Shown here: positions 8,400 to 15,963 of the stretch, one piece after another
Position numbering within the stretch: the first letter of the stretch is position 1
Layout of the letters: each line of letters begins with the position of its first letter
Source of the DNA: Larix sibirica
Taxonomy: Eukaryota > Streptophyta > Pinopsida > Pinales > Pinaceae
Direction of reading: 5' to 3'
DNA: 17,638 bases
Assembly (NCBI GenBank): GCA_004151065.3
Contig: NWUY0300061224.1
Location: 27,117 to 44,754, forward strand
The notes under the pieces: model-generated
Database searches by the model: none
Seen by the model: only the letters and a program-made list of their open reading frames with translations
Told to the model about the DNA's origin: nothing
Position numbers and translations under genes: made by a program

Positions 8400-9480
8400 A
8401 GGAACCAATGAAAAGTGAAAAATCAAACAAACCCATTAAGAAAAAAATTAGACATAAGCATCTTGTCCTCGACGCCCATTACTTAACCTTTGCCAGTAAC
8501 ATCAAAGTAACTACATTAAAGCCCCAGAATTAATTTAAATTAAGGTCCACACCTGACCAAACTCCGAAGAAAGAAGACCTACACAAAGGGAAAGTAAGTA
8601 CCATTAAAGAGAAAAAGAGCAACGATTATTGAAGAGAAAAGAGAACCCCAAGGGTATCTTGATTGGTCGGTTTGAGATGCGAAACACCAAGAGTATCTTG
8701 GTTAGTTTGAAATGCAATGTCGAGTGATGTCACATAATCCATGTGCCCACAAAGTCATGGAGGATTACCAGCCATAATAACAGTTGATACTATCATCCCA
8801 AGGGAAGAAAATCCATGGAGATCAATGGAGCACGCTGACAAGGTACTTAGCACATACACATAAGCAGTTCGAATTTGAAGAATAAAAGACTAAAATTCAT
8901 TACGTCTACTTCTGAGACTTGCTCAGCATAAGAGACATCCCAAGCATACACCAGTGTAAACTCGTGGGGCAGACACAAGGACTAAGTCCTAAAAGAAATA
9001 CAGAGGATCAAAACCTGACTACTAGATTAGCATTGTCGCTATGAAGACTTTACCCTTGTGATATCAACAATGATAATGGATATTACTGATCAGATCTGTT
9101 GAGCCTAGAAAATCACAAGTGCAGAAAATATTCTGGAGACAAGATCGAAGAAAAGTGCACAAACATTGACCAACGAAGGATGGACGGCGATGAGAGCACT
9201 TAAACAAGCTGATGATACACGGATGCGAAGGACAGTACGTTGATAGTGAAGGAAATAATGTGTCCCTCAACAGCCAAGGGGTGGACAGCGACCATGGAAG
9301 TTGCCGCATGAAAAACGGAAAACAGAAAACATCAAACCAAGAAGATATGGCAGCAATGATTCCAACCGTTATATGCTCAAGTTGCTGCGTGAAAAGAGAA
9401 AGGAAAAAACACACCAAACGTACAAAGCCATGCACATATTAATGGAAATAATTTTGAGTTGAACCTAAAACAAATATGGC
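8400..9480. other. Less A+T-rich, gene-free stretch
   Basis: This stretch is richer in G and C than its surroundings and purine-rich on the plus strand. Overlapping open frames at 9064-9435 (minus) and 9212-9442 (plus) look like by-products of that composition: neither shows a known motif, and neither continues through the neighbouring sequence. A 39-bp imperfect duplication begins at 8648. Confidence 0.4.
8648..8722. repeat. 39-bp imperfect tandem duplication
   Basis: CCAAGGGTATCTTGATTGG at 8648 and CCAAGAGTATCTTGGTTAG at 8687 start two units that both continue with TTTGA(G/A)ATGC.A. They are diverged and small. Confidence 0.7.
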
Positions 9481-9485
9481 TCTTT

Positions 9486-9529
9486 CTCCTACGATTGTAA
9501 AACAAGGCTCCTACGATTGTAAAACAAGG
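9486..9529. repeat. 22-bp exact tandem duplication
   Basis: Copies at 9486-9507 and 9508-9529, beginning CTCCTACGATTGTAAAACAA and ending GG, are identical. Confidence 0.9.
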
Positions 9530-9618
9530 TCTAACCGCTGCACAAGATTTAAAAACCACGGTAAAAAAACACCAGCAGAATAAAAAAAAAAACAAGTCAT
9601 TTCAATAACTAAGGAATT

Positions 9619-9627
9619 AAACCCTAA
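9619..9627 (+). promoter_or_regulatory. Telo-box AAACCCTAA, copy 1
   Basis: An exact AAACCCTAA followed by CACCA. In plants this motif is bound by telomere-repeat-binding factors and is enriched near the 5' ends of translation-related genes. No adjacent gene can be shown here, so a regulatory role is only possible. Confidence 0.3.
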
Positions 9628-9765
9628 CACCACAACTTCAACACCTTAACCAGCGGGCCATATAAATGTTGATTTTAACAAATTCTTTAAGTGACAGAAT
9701 AGGAAGCCCCGAGTATTTTGCTTTTCACTAGTACACAAACAAGCCAATTAAATAACCAAGAAATG

Positions 9766-9774
9766 AAACCCTAA
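9766..9774 (+). promoter_or_regulatory. Telo-box AAACCCTAA, copy 2
   Basis: An exact telo-box within the second unit of the 147-bp duplication, with the same CACCA context as copy 1. Confidence 0.3.
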
Positions 9775-9867
9775 CACCAACTTCAATACCTTAACCAGCG
9801 AACCATGGACATGTTGATTTTTCAAATTTTTTTGAGTGCCGGAATAGGAATCTCCGAGTATTTTGCA

Positions 9868-10525
9868 AATGGTAAAGTTCTTTAACAAGTTATTTTAATT
9901 GGTTTCCTGGATTTTCTCTCACAAATTTCGGGACATAACATCGAACAGTGAATGGGTTCTGCATTATCTCACCAGTCGTTGAGAACAACCTCTTCCAAAG
10001 ATGAACCATTAACTGTAAGAAATACATTTTTTATATCCACCTCTCCATTTAACAAAGATTCACCTTAATCTCAAAGCAATAGGATGAGAATAAATCCAGA
10101 AGCTAAGATGGTTCGATTAGAGATCATTCCAACCAAACAGTGAGTAGTTGCTTTACTGAACTGTACTCCGAAATAACAAAGATTATCCAAATAGCGATTA
10201 TTACCGACTAGACAAATATAAACGCAATATAATAGATCACACAGAACGCAGGTTAAAAGATTACAGGCATTGGTTGTAACTTCAAAAGTAAAAATTCTAT
10301 AGTAATGGAAAAAATCTTGTTACAAATTTTAAAAACTAAATAATGTCCAAACCCTGATTATGGAAAAGAAGAAAACAATTCCTTACCAAGGCATATAAAC
10401 CTAATTATGTAAAAACCCTAACACCTAACCTCAAACTGTCTGTAAACATTTAATATAAAAGGAAACAGTAAACAGATGCCAAGTTTTGGAAATGCATACC
10501 AATAACAAATGTTGCGAAATCAAAG
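9868..10525. other. Gene-free A+T-rich DNA
   Basis: No coding frame or RNA gene is recognisable. Only the third telo-box (10413-10421) stands out. Confidence 0.45.
10413..10421 (+). promoter_or_regulatory. Telo-box AAACCCTAA, copy 3
   Basis: An exact motif in the context AAAAACCCTAACACCTAACC, similar to the two upstream copies but without the rest of the 147-bp unit. It lies about 550 bp before the possible first exon at 10970. Confidence 0.3.
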
Positions 10526-10620
10526 AATCCATCAAACATATTAAAAACATACCAATGAATCCATCAAACATATTAAAAACATGCCAATGAATCCATCAAA
10601 CATATTAAAACAAACCAATA
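10526..10620. repeat. 32-bp tandem repeat, three copies
   Basis: Units start AATCCATCAAACATATTAAA at 10526, 10558 and 10590, and continue with ACAT(A/G)CCAATG in the first two. Near identity suggests a recent origin. Confidence 0.92.
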
Positions 10621-10741
10621 AAGCCGGATCTGAGGAAAGTAAATGAAAATGTACGGCTGTTACCCTGAAAACAAGACATGTTGAGCGGCTTGTAATCCAA
10701 TATGGTGTACCGCCATTATCCAATGTTGGCCGGGTGAAATG

Positions 10742-10780
10742 GGGCGCTGCAATAATCTGTCTTTCAAGTCTGCAGCGCCC
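10742..10780. repeat. Perfect 10-bp GC-rich stem-loop inside left arm
   Basis: GGGCGCTGCA (10742-10751) and TGCAGCGCCC (10771-10780) are exact reverse complements around a 19-nt loop. The right-arm copy has lost pairing in one side through two transitions (CGCT to CATT when read in the matching orientation). The function is unknown; it could be a structured RNA segment or a paired protein-binding site. Confidence 0.7.
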
Positions 10781-10800
10781 TTTGGAATCGGCCAAAATCA

Positions 10801-10808
10801 TATATAAA
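10801..10808 (+). promoter_or_regulatory. Possible TATA box
   Basis: TATATAAA follows GGAATCGGCCAAAATCA and lies 162 bp before the ATG at 10970. If used, transcription would start near 10830-10840. The same block is present in the retroposed right arm, where it would have been transcribed, so the role is uncertain. Confidence 0.25.
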
Positions 10809-10969
10809 CTACAAACCATAACATGCAGAGCGGCATTAAGGGAATGCACATATATTCTATAAATCATAGACATCCACAAACTTTGTCCCGGCAGCCTTGC
10901 CCTTGCCTGGCGCAGTGTCTACTGAAAACATGCCAATTTATAGAAAATTTAAGGCGGTTGGGGACGATC

Positions 10970-11092
10970 ATGGCTCTTGATGCAACAGGACAGCTATGCC
11001 CTAGACAGAAAGCAAAGATCCAGTTGGACTTAAGCAACGGTCAAATTAAAACTTTTAACAATGGTAATGGGTGTAAGTTAAAAATTATTTAA
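10970..11092 (+). CDS. Possible short first exon or ORF, unrecognised
   Basis: An ATG at 10970 in the context GATCATGGCT (G after ATG, acceptable for plants) opens 40 codons beginning MALDATGQLCPRQKAKIQLD. A plant-like donor GTAAGT lies at 11073-11078, so 10970-11072 could be a first exon, with the left inverted-repeat arm as 5' leader. Several upstream ATGs (near 10822, 10851 and 10929) argue against efficient use. I do not recognise the peptide, and no matching second exon was found in the window. Alternatives are a chance ORF, or the start of a coding region in a longer relative of the retrocopy at 11320-11759. Confidence 0.2.
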   Translation: MALDATGQLCPRQKAKIQLDLSNGQIKTFNNGNGCKLKII

Positions 11093-11220
11093 AATTGTTT
11101 AATGTAAGGTACAAATTTAGGAGTTTGGCATGGTTTTACATCTCAAATTTTCAAGGGTGTAGTTCTTTTATGCCTTTTTTTTTTTTACATTTATATTAAA
11201 AGGAGGTTTTACATGTTGTT

Positions 11221-11304
11221 TTGCATAAATCATATGATATGTCATTTTAGAGTTATAAAGGTTTGCATAAATCATATGGTATGTTATTTTAGAGTTACAA
11301 AGGT
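11221..11304. repeat. 42-bp tandem duplication
   Basis: TTGCATAAATCATATG(A/G)TATG starts at 11221 and again at 11263. Both units run on through ATTTTAGAGTTA(T/C)AAAGGT. It lies in the spacer of the inverted repeat. Confidence 0.88.
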
Positions 11305-11319
11305 TTATTGGTTAGTGAC

Positions 11320-11759
11320 TTTTTTTTTCACAAAGTAAAAAGACTATATTTTATTAAGAAGTATATGATAAGAAGGACACAAATCGTCTCCAAATCAAGG
11401 GAAAAGCATCAAGTACATAGTTATCCAAACAGTTAAGAACCACAGCTCATCTTATAGAAAGACTTAACAGTCCACATTATCACAATATGAGGCCCCAATT
11501 GCCTTAAATTTTCTATAAATTGGCATGTTTTCATTAGACATCGTGCCAGGCAAGGGCAAGGCTGTCGGGACAAAGTTTGTCAATGTCTATGATTTATAGA
11601 ATATATGTGCATTCCCTTAATGTTGTTATGCATGTTATGGTTTGTATTTTATATATGATATTGGCCGATTCCAAAGGGCATTGCAGACTTGAAAGACAGA
11701 TTATTGCAGCGCCCCATTTCACTCGGCCAACATTGGATAATGGCGGTACCCCATATAGA
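11320..11759 (-). mobile_element. Poly(A)-tailed retrocopy containing right inverted-repeat arm
   Basis: On the minus strand this unit starts near 11759 with the inverted-repeat arm. It passes through a unique A+T-rich 3' segment with an AATAAAATATA signal and ends in TTTACTTTGTG plus nine A (T run about 11320-11328). The flanks ATTGGTTAGTGA (11307-11318) and ATTGGTTGTGA (11760-11770) are a plausible TSD with one base gap. Together these are features of a reverse-transcribed RNA. No coding frame is convincing. The source transcript shares its 5' 264 bp with the DNA at 10700-10963. Confidence 0.6.
11493..11757. repeat. Right arm of large imperfect inverted repeat
   Basis: Complementary to 10700-10963 across a spacer of about 530 bp. 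Compared with the left arm it shows an excess of CG-to-CA/TG changes (for example at the GCAGCGCC, GAGCGGC and GGCGCAG sites of the left arm), as expected of methylated retroposed DNA. Homology ends near CCCCAATT (11493) and near CCATATAGAATTGG (about 11757). Confidence 0.9.
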
Positions 11760-11773
11760 ATTGGTTGTGATTG

Positions 11774-12028
11774 TTTTTTTTTCCATAGAAAAAAAATCTT
11801 ATTTTCTTTGTATTAAGAAAGCACATTTTACATGATTCATGGGGCCTCATGTTATAAAGATATAGTCTCGAGATTAACCCAATTATAATCAGTATGTATG
11901 ATGTTCTTCTTTATCATTCTCACCCTTTTATAGGTGTATACAAAAAGTCATTATGTATGTTTGTTCTATCCAGAAAGCATAATAATAAAAGATTCAACAA
12001 TCCACATTATCATAAGTTGTTGTTGTGG
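11774..12028 (-). mobile_element. Weak second retrocopy fragment related to 11320-11490
   Basis: The minus strand ends in oligo(A) (T run near 11774-11780) after TTAATACAAAGAAAATAAG. Its other end has AACAATCCACATTATCATAA, matching AACAGTCCACATTATCACAA at about 11467-11486 in the better-defined retrocopy. Flanks TTGTGATTGTT (about 11765) and TTGTGGTTATT (about 12024) could be a decayed TSD. The middle is too diverged to align by eye. Confidence 0.35.
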
Positions 12029-12180
12029 TTATTATCTATGTGATTTAATTTACAATTTGTTTTTCATTTATGAAGATCAAACGTTTATTTTCACTCTTTG
12101 GTTGTGATTGTTATCTATATAATTTAATTTACAATATTATTTATATTGATAAAGATTTAGGGTTGATATTTTCATCCCAA
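12020..12180. repeat. About 85-bp diverged tandem duplication
   Basis: Two units share TTATCTAT(G/A)T(G/A)ATTTAATTTACAAT, AT..AT(G/T)A(A/T)(G/A)AAGAT and a TTTTCA(C/T)..T end. It is old and A+T-rich. Confidence 0.65.
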
Positions 12181-12749
12181 CAACTCAAAATACTATCATT
12201 CTAAAACACTTATTTTAAATTTTGCCCACAAATAAGTTAATTATTTTACATAATTTCCAAATGAGCCACCTAGTGGGTTGCTTTTTTCTCATTTTTTCTT
12301 TTTAATATCAATTCACTTATCATTATGATTTGACATTGTTGTTTTTGTAATAACCATAATTGTAGTGCACATTATGATTTCGCAGAACTATTATTCAACT
12401 CAATATTGTACTTCATCATTCCAATAATACAATTCCAAAGAGATACCTCCAATCACAAATTTGACTTATTTTGATACTTTGGTTGTAACTTCAATAATCA
12501 AAGAAAAATATCACTTAAAGTTATCATAGAAAAATATCACTTAATCAAGTTATCGTCATATTAGATGAAGAAGATACAAGGATAAATTATTAAAGGGTTA
12601 GTATTGGTAAAACAAGAAAGACCTTTCCAATAAAAAAGAAAGATGTAATAATATTAATTATGTAATGTGTATATGTGAATTGACACATTATAATTGTAAA
12701 CATAGTTTTAAATTGAAATAATGATAAGCAATATATTGTTGGTGAAGTT
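12180..12749. other. Gene-free A+T-rich DNA
   Basis: No gene is visible. A 26-bp duplication of AGAAAAATATCACTTAA lies at 12502 and 12528. Confidence 0.45.
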
Positions 12750-12850
12750 TGTCTAAGGAGTTAGCTCAACTAGATTTCACTAGTTCTATACCAGTACGTA
12801 TCCAGTTCAAATTCCTTTAGGTTATATGTACTAGTTCTACATCATTGGGT
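12750..12850 (+). mobile_element. tRNA-like SINE head (A box and B box)
   Basis: TAGCTCAACTAG (12762-12773) fits the pol III A box and AGTTCAAATTCC (12804-12815) the B box, about 30 bp apart as in tRNA genes. The acceptor and anticodon stems do not pair well, so it is a tRNA-derived SINE head or a tRNA pseudogene rather than a functional tRNA. The tail and TSD were not resolved, so the 3' limit is a guess. Confidence 0.5.
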
Positions 12851-13390
12851 TTACTAAAGATGCCACAAATGTAGAAAAGCATCCATTATGTTCCCCACAA
12901 GGATTTCCTTGGAAAAAACAATGCATATAAGAATTTAAATGACAAATCAAAAAAAGACACGTGTACACCGAATAGTAGATTGCACATGTAATTTTGAATA
13001 AGAGGGAGACTTATCCACATTGTACTTAAAACAATAATATCATATTTATATAAAACATGGATTAATGTTGTAACTTAAGATTCAATTTTTTTGGGTAAGC
13101 TAACTCACATTATATTATTGAAAGTAAAATTTACAAAGTTTTCGTGTGGTTGGTCTACCACTAGGGAAACCAAACCAACCACAGAAGAACAATTTTTCCA
13201 TAGAGTTCCAAAAATAGACTTTGAGAAGCCAGATCAACCATTGTTAAAATCTCCTTATGATATCATAAAAGCCTTTAAGGCAAACAAAAAATCTAGTCAA
13301 ACTACCATAACTATTGCTAAACATAAGAAATCTAGAAGAAATAGAAAAACAAACTTAGTCTTCACCATGGATGGACACAACAGGCACCTC

Positions 13391-13900
13391 TAACTTCGGA
13401 GCCCTGTAGGACTCTTCACGTTGAAGAACATGTCAGTGGTGGCTTTTGCTAGCACATTGAGTCTGGACCCCAACCCATTCACCACTTTGGCTACCAAGCA
13501 AATATTGGTATTTTCCTCTCGAATCTGCTCCTGAGTTTCATCAAGTTGCAGCTGAATCAATTTCTCTCCTCATAATTATCCATGAGTGCCTTTCCAAGTA
13601 GAGTTTTCACTTGCTAGTATATAATTATAATCTTGGCCAACTTCGTTTCTCGAGGCCTGGTGGAACCTGCATCTTGCACCCAATGCACCATATCTTCCTG
13701 AATCTCCTCTGCATTCATCACTTTATGTTCATGCTTGACCCAAGCTTTAACATCATAAATGGACTTCTAAGTCCCCGACGAAATCACCTTGTGATAGGCC
13801 TCCCACACCGAGGATGCTTCTCGTCGAATCCTTGGCATGTGGGAGCACCATATCCCTGTGTTTCACCTAGTTGTCTTCCTGATGGTTACCATGGCATCAC
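13391..13900 (-). pseudogene. Decayed C-terminal coding part, unrecognised
   Basis: The minus strand reads GIWCSHMPRIRREASSVWEA, YHKVISSGT, a TAG, then KSIYDVKAWVKHEHKVMNAE, IQEDMVHWVQDAGSTRPRET, KLAKIIIIY, a TAG, and QVKTLLGKALMDNYEERN. A frameshift near 13560 leads to QLQLDETQEQIREENTN, LVAKVVNGLGSRLNVLAK and ATTDMFFNVKSPTGLRS, ending at a TAG near 13391. The last 60 residues are charged and could form a coiled coil. I do not know the family. Residue composition and a directional layout support a genuine ancestral protein. Confidence 0.5.
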
Positions 13901-14109
13901 GCAACTATTGAAATTCCCTGCTGTCAACACTAAGCTCTAGTCCGTGAAGGTGAGTCGAGACCCTACTTTCCACTCTCTTGAGCAATCTCAGAATCAAACA
14001 CCGAGGGCTACCAAAAACGTCCTTATCATCCACCAAAGAAAGGTGGAAACAAAATAAATGAACCCGCAAAGCAAGGATGAATGCGGTAGAATCAAAGGTA
14101 AGGTCACAA

Positions 14110-14420
14110 TGAATCAATTGTATGCCATGCCCTGTCATAGACCAGTGCAAATGAACTATTGAGCCACCAATCATCCTCATCATTTTAATTGGCCTCATCA
14201 TAGTTTTCCATCTACAATCCATTACCAGTTGTTGCATTCGTGTTCTACTTCTCTGCGTGGTGAGCATTGTCGTCACTAGATCGTCCTCTACACTCCTCAA
14301 CTAGACATACATGCAAGCCCCCGTGTTACAACTTGTGTTTCATGTCTTGTATTCCCTGTTGGGCGTCTTGTCTACAGGGAGAGGGGGACACGAGGCGATC
14401 CCGCTCATGCCCACCCAAAT
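14110..14420 (-). pseudogene. Decayed N-terminal coding part of the same unit
   Basis: One minus-strand frame reads TPNLGGHERDRLVSPSPCRQ, DAQQGIQDMKHKL, a stop, HGGLHVCLVEECRGRSSDDN, AHHAEK, a stop, NTNATTGNGL, a stop, MENYDEAN, a stop, then NDEDDWWLNSSFALVYDRAW. It ends at a TGA after HTIDSL. The stops (TAA, TAG) are those expected from C-to-T changes in Gln codons. An acidic stretch next to aromatic residues is notable, but no known domain is recognised. A competing open frame (14300-13905) spans much of the region but is cysteine- and histidine-rich without pattern and is probably a shadow. Confidence 0.4.
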
Positions 14421-14439
14421 TCGGGGTGTTGAGTAATAT

Positions 14440-14612
14440 TGTTACTAAAGTAGTTCCTTGTGCAATTTCAAGATGTTACCTAGGGTAAATCAGATTGTTT
14501 AGGGCTCAAGGTCAATGCAACAATACAACCATAAGAGCTAAACATGTCATTAGCAGGAATTGATCTTGGGTGGGGACTATAACATCCCACCCAACCACTC
14601 AGGCTAGACCCA
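14440..14612 (-). mobile_element. tRNA-derived SINE, copy B
   Basis: The minus strand has TAGCCTGAGTGG (complement of 14595-14606), a good A box, and AAGATCAATTCC (complement of 14556-14567), a B box. A GGGTGGG/CCCACCC stem sits between them. The body then shares TTGACCT...TTGAGCC, TG(A/G)TTTACCC and ATCTT with copy A. Known plant SINEs have this tRNA head followed by a short body; pol III would transcribe it. Confidence 0.65.
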
Positions 14613-14624
14613 ATTGAGAGAAGT

Positions 14625-14640
14625 CACACACACACACACA
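14625..14640. repeat. (CA)8 microsatellite, probable SINE tail
   Basis: Eight CA units, read as (TG)8 on the minus strand, directly follow the body of SINE copy A and precede copy B. Simple-sequence tails are common in SINEs. Confidence 0.85.
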
Positions 14641-14860
14641 AGTTCCACATAACATATTTTCTAGGGAAATCTCATTGGGAACTCTCTCTCATCCTGAAGA
14701 TAGTACTCGGGTAAACCATATTCTTCATGGCTCAAGGTGAGGTCAACATCTCAACAAAAATTGGCTCACAAAGAGCCAACATAACATAAAGTGGAATTTA
14801 AACCTAGGTGGGTGAGGAAACCACTTTTCCTATCAATGACTTAAACTACACCTAATTAAC
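14641..14860 (-). mobile_element. tRNA-derived SINE, copy A (diverged)
   Basis: A B-box-like AGGTTTAAATTCC (complement of 14793-14805) and a degraded A box TAGTTTAAGTCATTGATAGG (complement of 14829-14848) form the head. The body GGCTCTTTGTGAGCC, TTGACCTCACCTTGAGCC and GGTTTACCCGAGTACTATCT parallels copy B. The two copies lie head to tail in the same orientation. Confidence 0.6.
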
Positions 14861-15689
14861 ATATTAAAAGTACTAGCAATACTGTATAATATTAATGGTA
14901 CACACTCCATTAACATATGAACCAAAAACTTATATCAAATATCATTCTTATTCTTATTTTTATAAATACAACAATGTAAATTGTTGCTCTTTGTTTTTCA
15001 ATAACTTCTCAATCAAGTAGATTGTTACTCTTTGTCTTTCAATAACTTCTCAATCACTTTCCAATGATAAATACTAAACACCTATACTCTTAATTTTTAC
15101 TTGTTTGCATATATTTTCCAAAAAAATATTCCCATGTATTGTTGCTACAATATACTTCTCACTATTTAATAATGAAGGCATATACAATTCATTACTCATT
15201 CTTTAACAAATCAAGATTGCAATCTAAAATGTCAATGAATATAAAAAAGTTGGTTGATATTTGAATATTAAAAAAAATCAATTTATTTATAATAAAAAAA
15301 TGATTTTCAACCACATTAGGGGTGTTAAATCAAAAGTATTCTCTGTCCCAAATATGCATTTTATTTAAAATATTTGTTATTTAATATTATAATATATTAT
15401 TATGTTTTCATCCACCTATTTCAAATATATAAAAATTAAAATAATTTAGTTAACCAAACTAGAAAAGTTGTTGTTGTAACAAGTAAGCACCAATTGCCAT
15501 TTTGTTGCTTTTATAATGACTCTTTTTAAAAGTGTGTTTATGGTTACCTATTTTAAACAAAGGCAACCACTGAAAGACAATCATACCTAATTTGTCTCTC
15601 AAAAGATAAAGTTGCATCATTCATTAGTTAAAATTGACTAGTCATGATTTGAATAATGTAAGCAAAATATGAAAATGGTGGTATTCAAA
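14861..15689. other. Gene-free, very A+T-rich DNA
   Basis: No frames or RNA genes. The 41-bp duplication at 14980-15060 is the only repeat seen. Confidence 0.5.
14980..15060. repeat. 41-bp tandem duplication
   Basis: ATTGTT(G/A)CTCTTTGT(T/C)TTTC, continuing AATAACTTCTCAATCA, occurs at 14980 and 15021 with two or three mismatches. Confidence 0.88.
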
Positions 15690-15963
15690 TCACAAAATAA
15701 GTTTATTAAAATTATTTAATCTTTTGAAGTCAAGTGGAACTAGGTACATAAATCACAAAGTAAGTTTATTAAAATTATTTAATGTTTTGAAGTAAATGGA
15801 ACTATGTACATAAATGAGTACGTTTATTAAAATTATTTAATGTTTTGGAGTAAATGGAACTATGTACATAAATGAGTAGGTTTATTAAAATTATTTAATG
15901 TTTTGAAGTAAATGGAACTATGTACATAAATGAGTACGTTCAAGTGAGTGGAACTAGGTACAT
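15690..15963. repeat. 58-63-bp tandem array, four units plus a partial
   Basis: Units start GTTTATTAAAATTATTTAAT at 15701, 15764, 15822 and 15880; a partial starts at 15938. Each continues with TTTTG(A/G)AGT.AA(G)TGGAACTA(T/G)GTACAT. The first period is 63 bp and the others 58 bp. Units 2-4 are the most alike. No spacer or repeat pattern typical of CRISPR is present; this is a minisatellite. Confidence 0.95.

Larger units (their letters stand above)
9596..9867. repeat. 147-bp-period duplication carrying telo-boxes
   Basis: Copies at about 9596-9721 and 9743-9867 share AAACCCTAACACCA, ACTTCAA(C/T)ACCTTAACCAGCG, ATGTTGATTTT, GGAATAGGAA or GAATAGGAAG, and CCGAGTATTTTGC. They differ by about one base in six. 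Each unit has a telo-box. Confidence 0.82.
10700..10963. repeat. Left arm of large imperfect inverted repeat
   Basis: This 264-bp arm is about 85-90% complementary to 11493-11757. Shared landmarks are ACCGCCATTATCCAATGTTG, AATAATCTGTCTTTCAAGTC, CATATATAAA, GGAATGCACATATATTCTAT and TTTATAGAAAATTTAAGGC. The left arm keeps nine CpG sites. In the right arm several of these read CA or TG. The arm holds a TATA-like TATATAAA (10801-10808) and an internal perfect 10-bp stem. Confidence 0.9.
13086..14440 (-). mobile_element. Third retro-unit with LINE-like 3' end, decayed coding
   Basis: The minus strand ends with TTCAATAATATAATGTGAG, then TTAGCTTACCC and seven A (T run 13086-13092). This closely parallels the end of the unit at 556. 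Upstream are two decayed coding stretches (13391-13900 and about 14110-14420). I could not find a TSD, and the 5' boundary is set only by the start of the SINE copy near 14440, so the extent is approximate. It could be a processed pseudogene or a non-autonomous element. Confidence 0.5.

Noticed and set aside
9064-9442. Overlapping open frames on both strands
   Set aside because: Both arise from a purine-rich stretch, lack known motifs and have no supporting signals such as a splice site or continuing frame.
10541-11816. Open frames conserved between the two inverted-repeat arms (minus 10541-10879 and plus 11577-11816, both with a MIYRIYVHSLN stretch)
   Set aside because: The shared peptide follows simply from the inverted repeat. 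Differences are mostly amino-acid changing, and the poly(A) tail of the right copy shows that transcription ran in the opposite direction.
13091-13393. Plus-strand open frame of 100 codons, lysine-rich
   Set aside because: It is antisense to the 3' untranslated part of the minus-strand retro-unit, starts in that unit's poly(A) end and has low-complexity composition.
13905-14300. Minus-strand 131-codon open frame
   Set aside because: Another frame in the same place gives the more protein-like acidic sequence; this one is patternless and probably a shadow, though I cannot fully exclude it.
14568-14592. GGGTGGG...CCCACCC hairpin considered as a terminator
   Set aside because: It lies between the A and B boxes of a SINE head, is not followed by a T run, and is best read as part of the tRNA-derived structure.
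15690-15963. Regular repeat array that might suggest CRISPR
   Set aside because: Units are contiguous without unique spacers, there are no cas genes, and the context is plant DNA; it is a tandem minisatellite.
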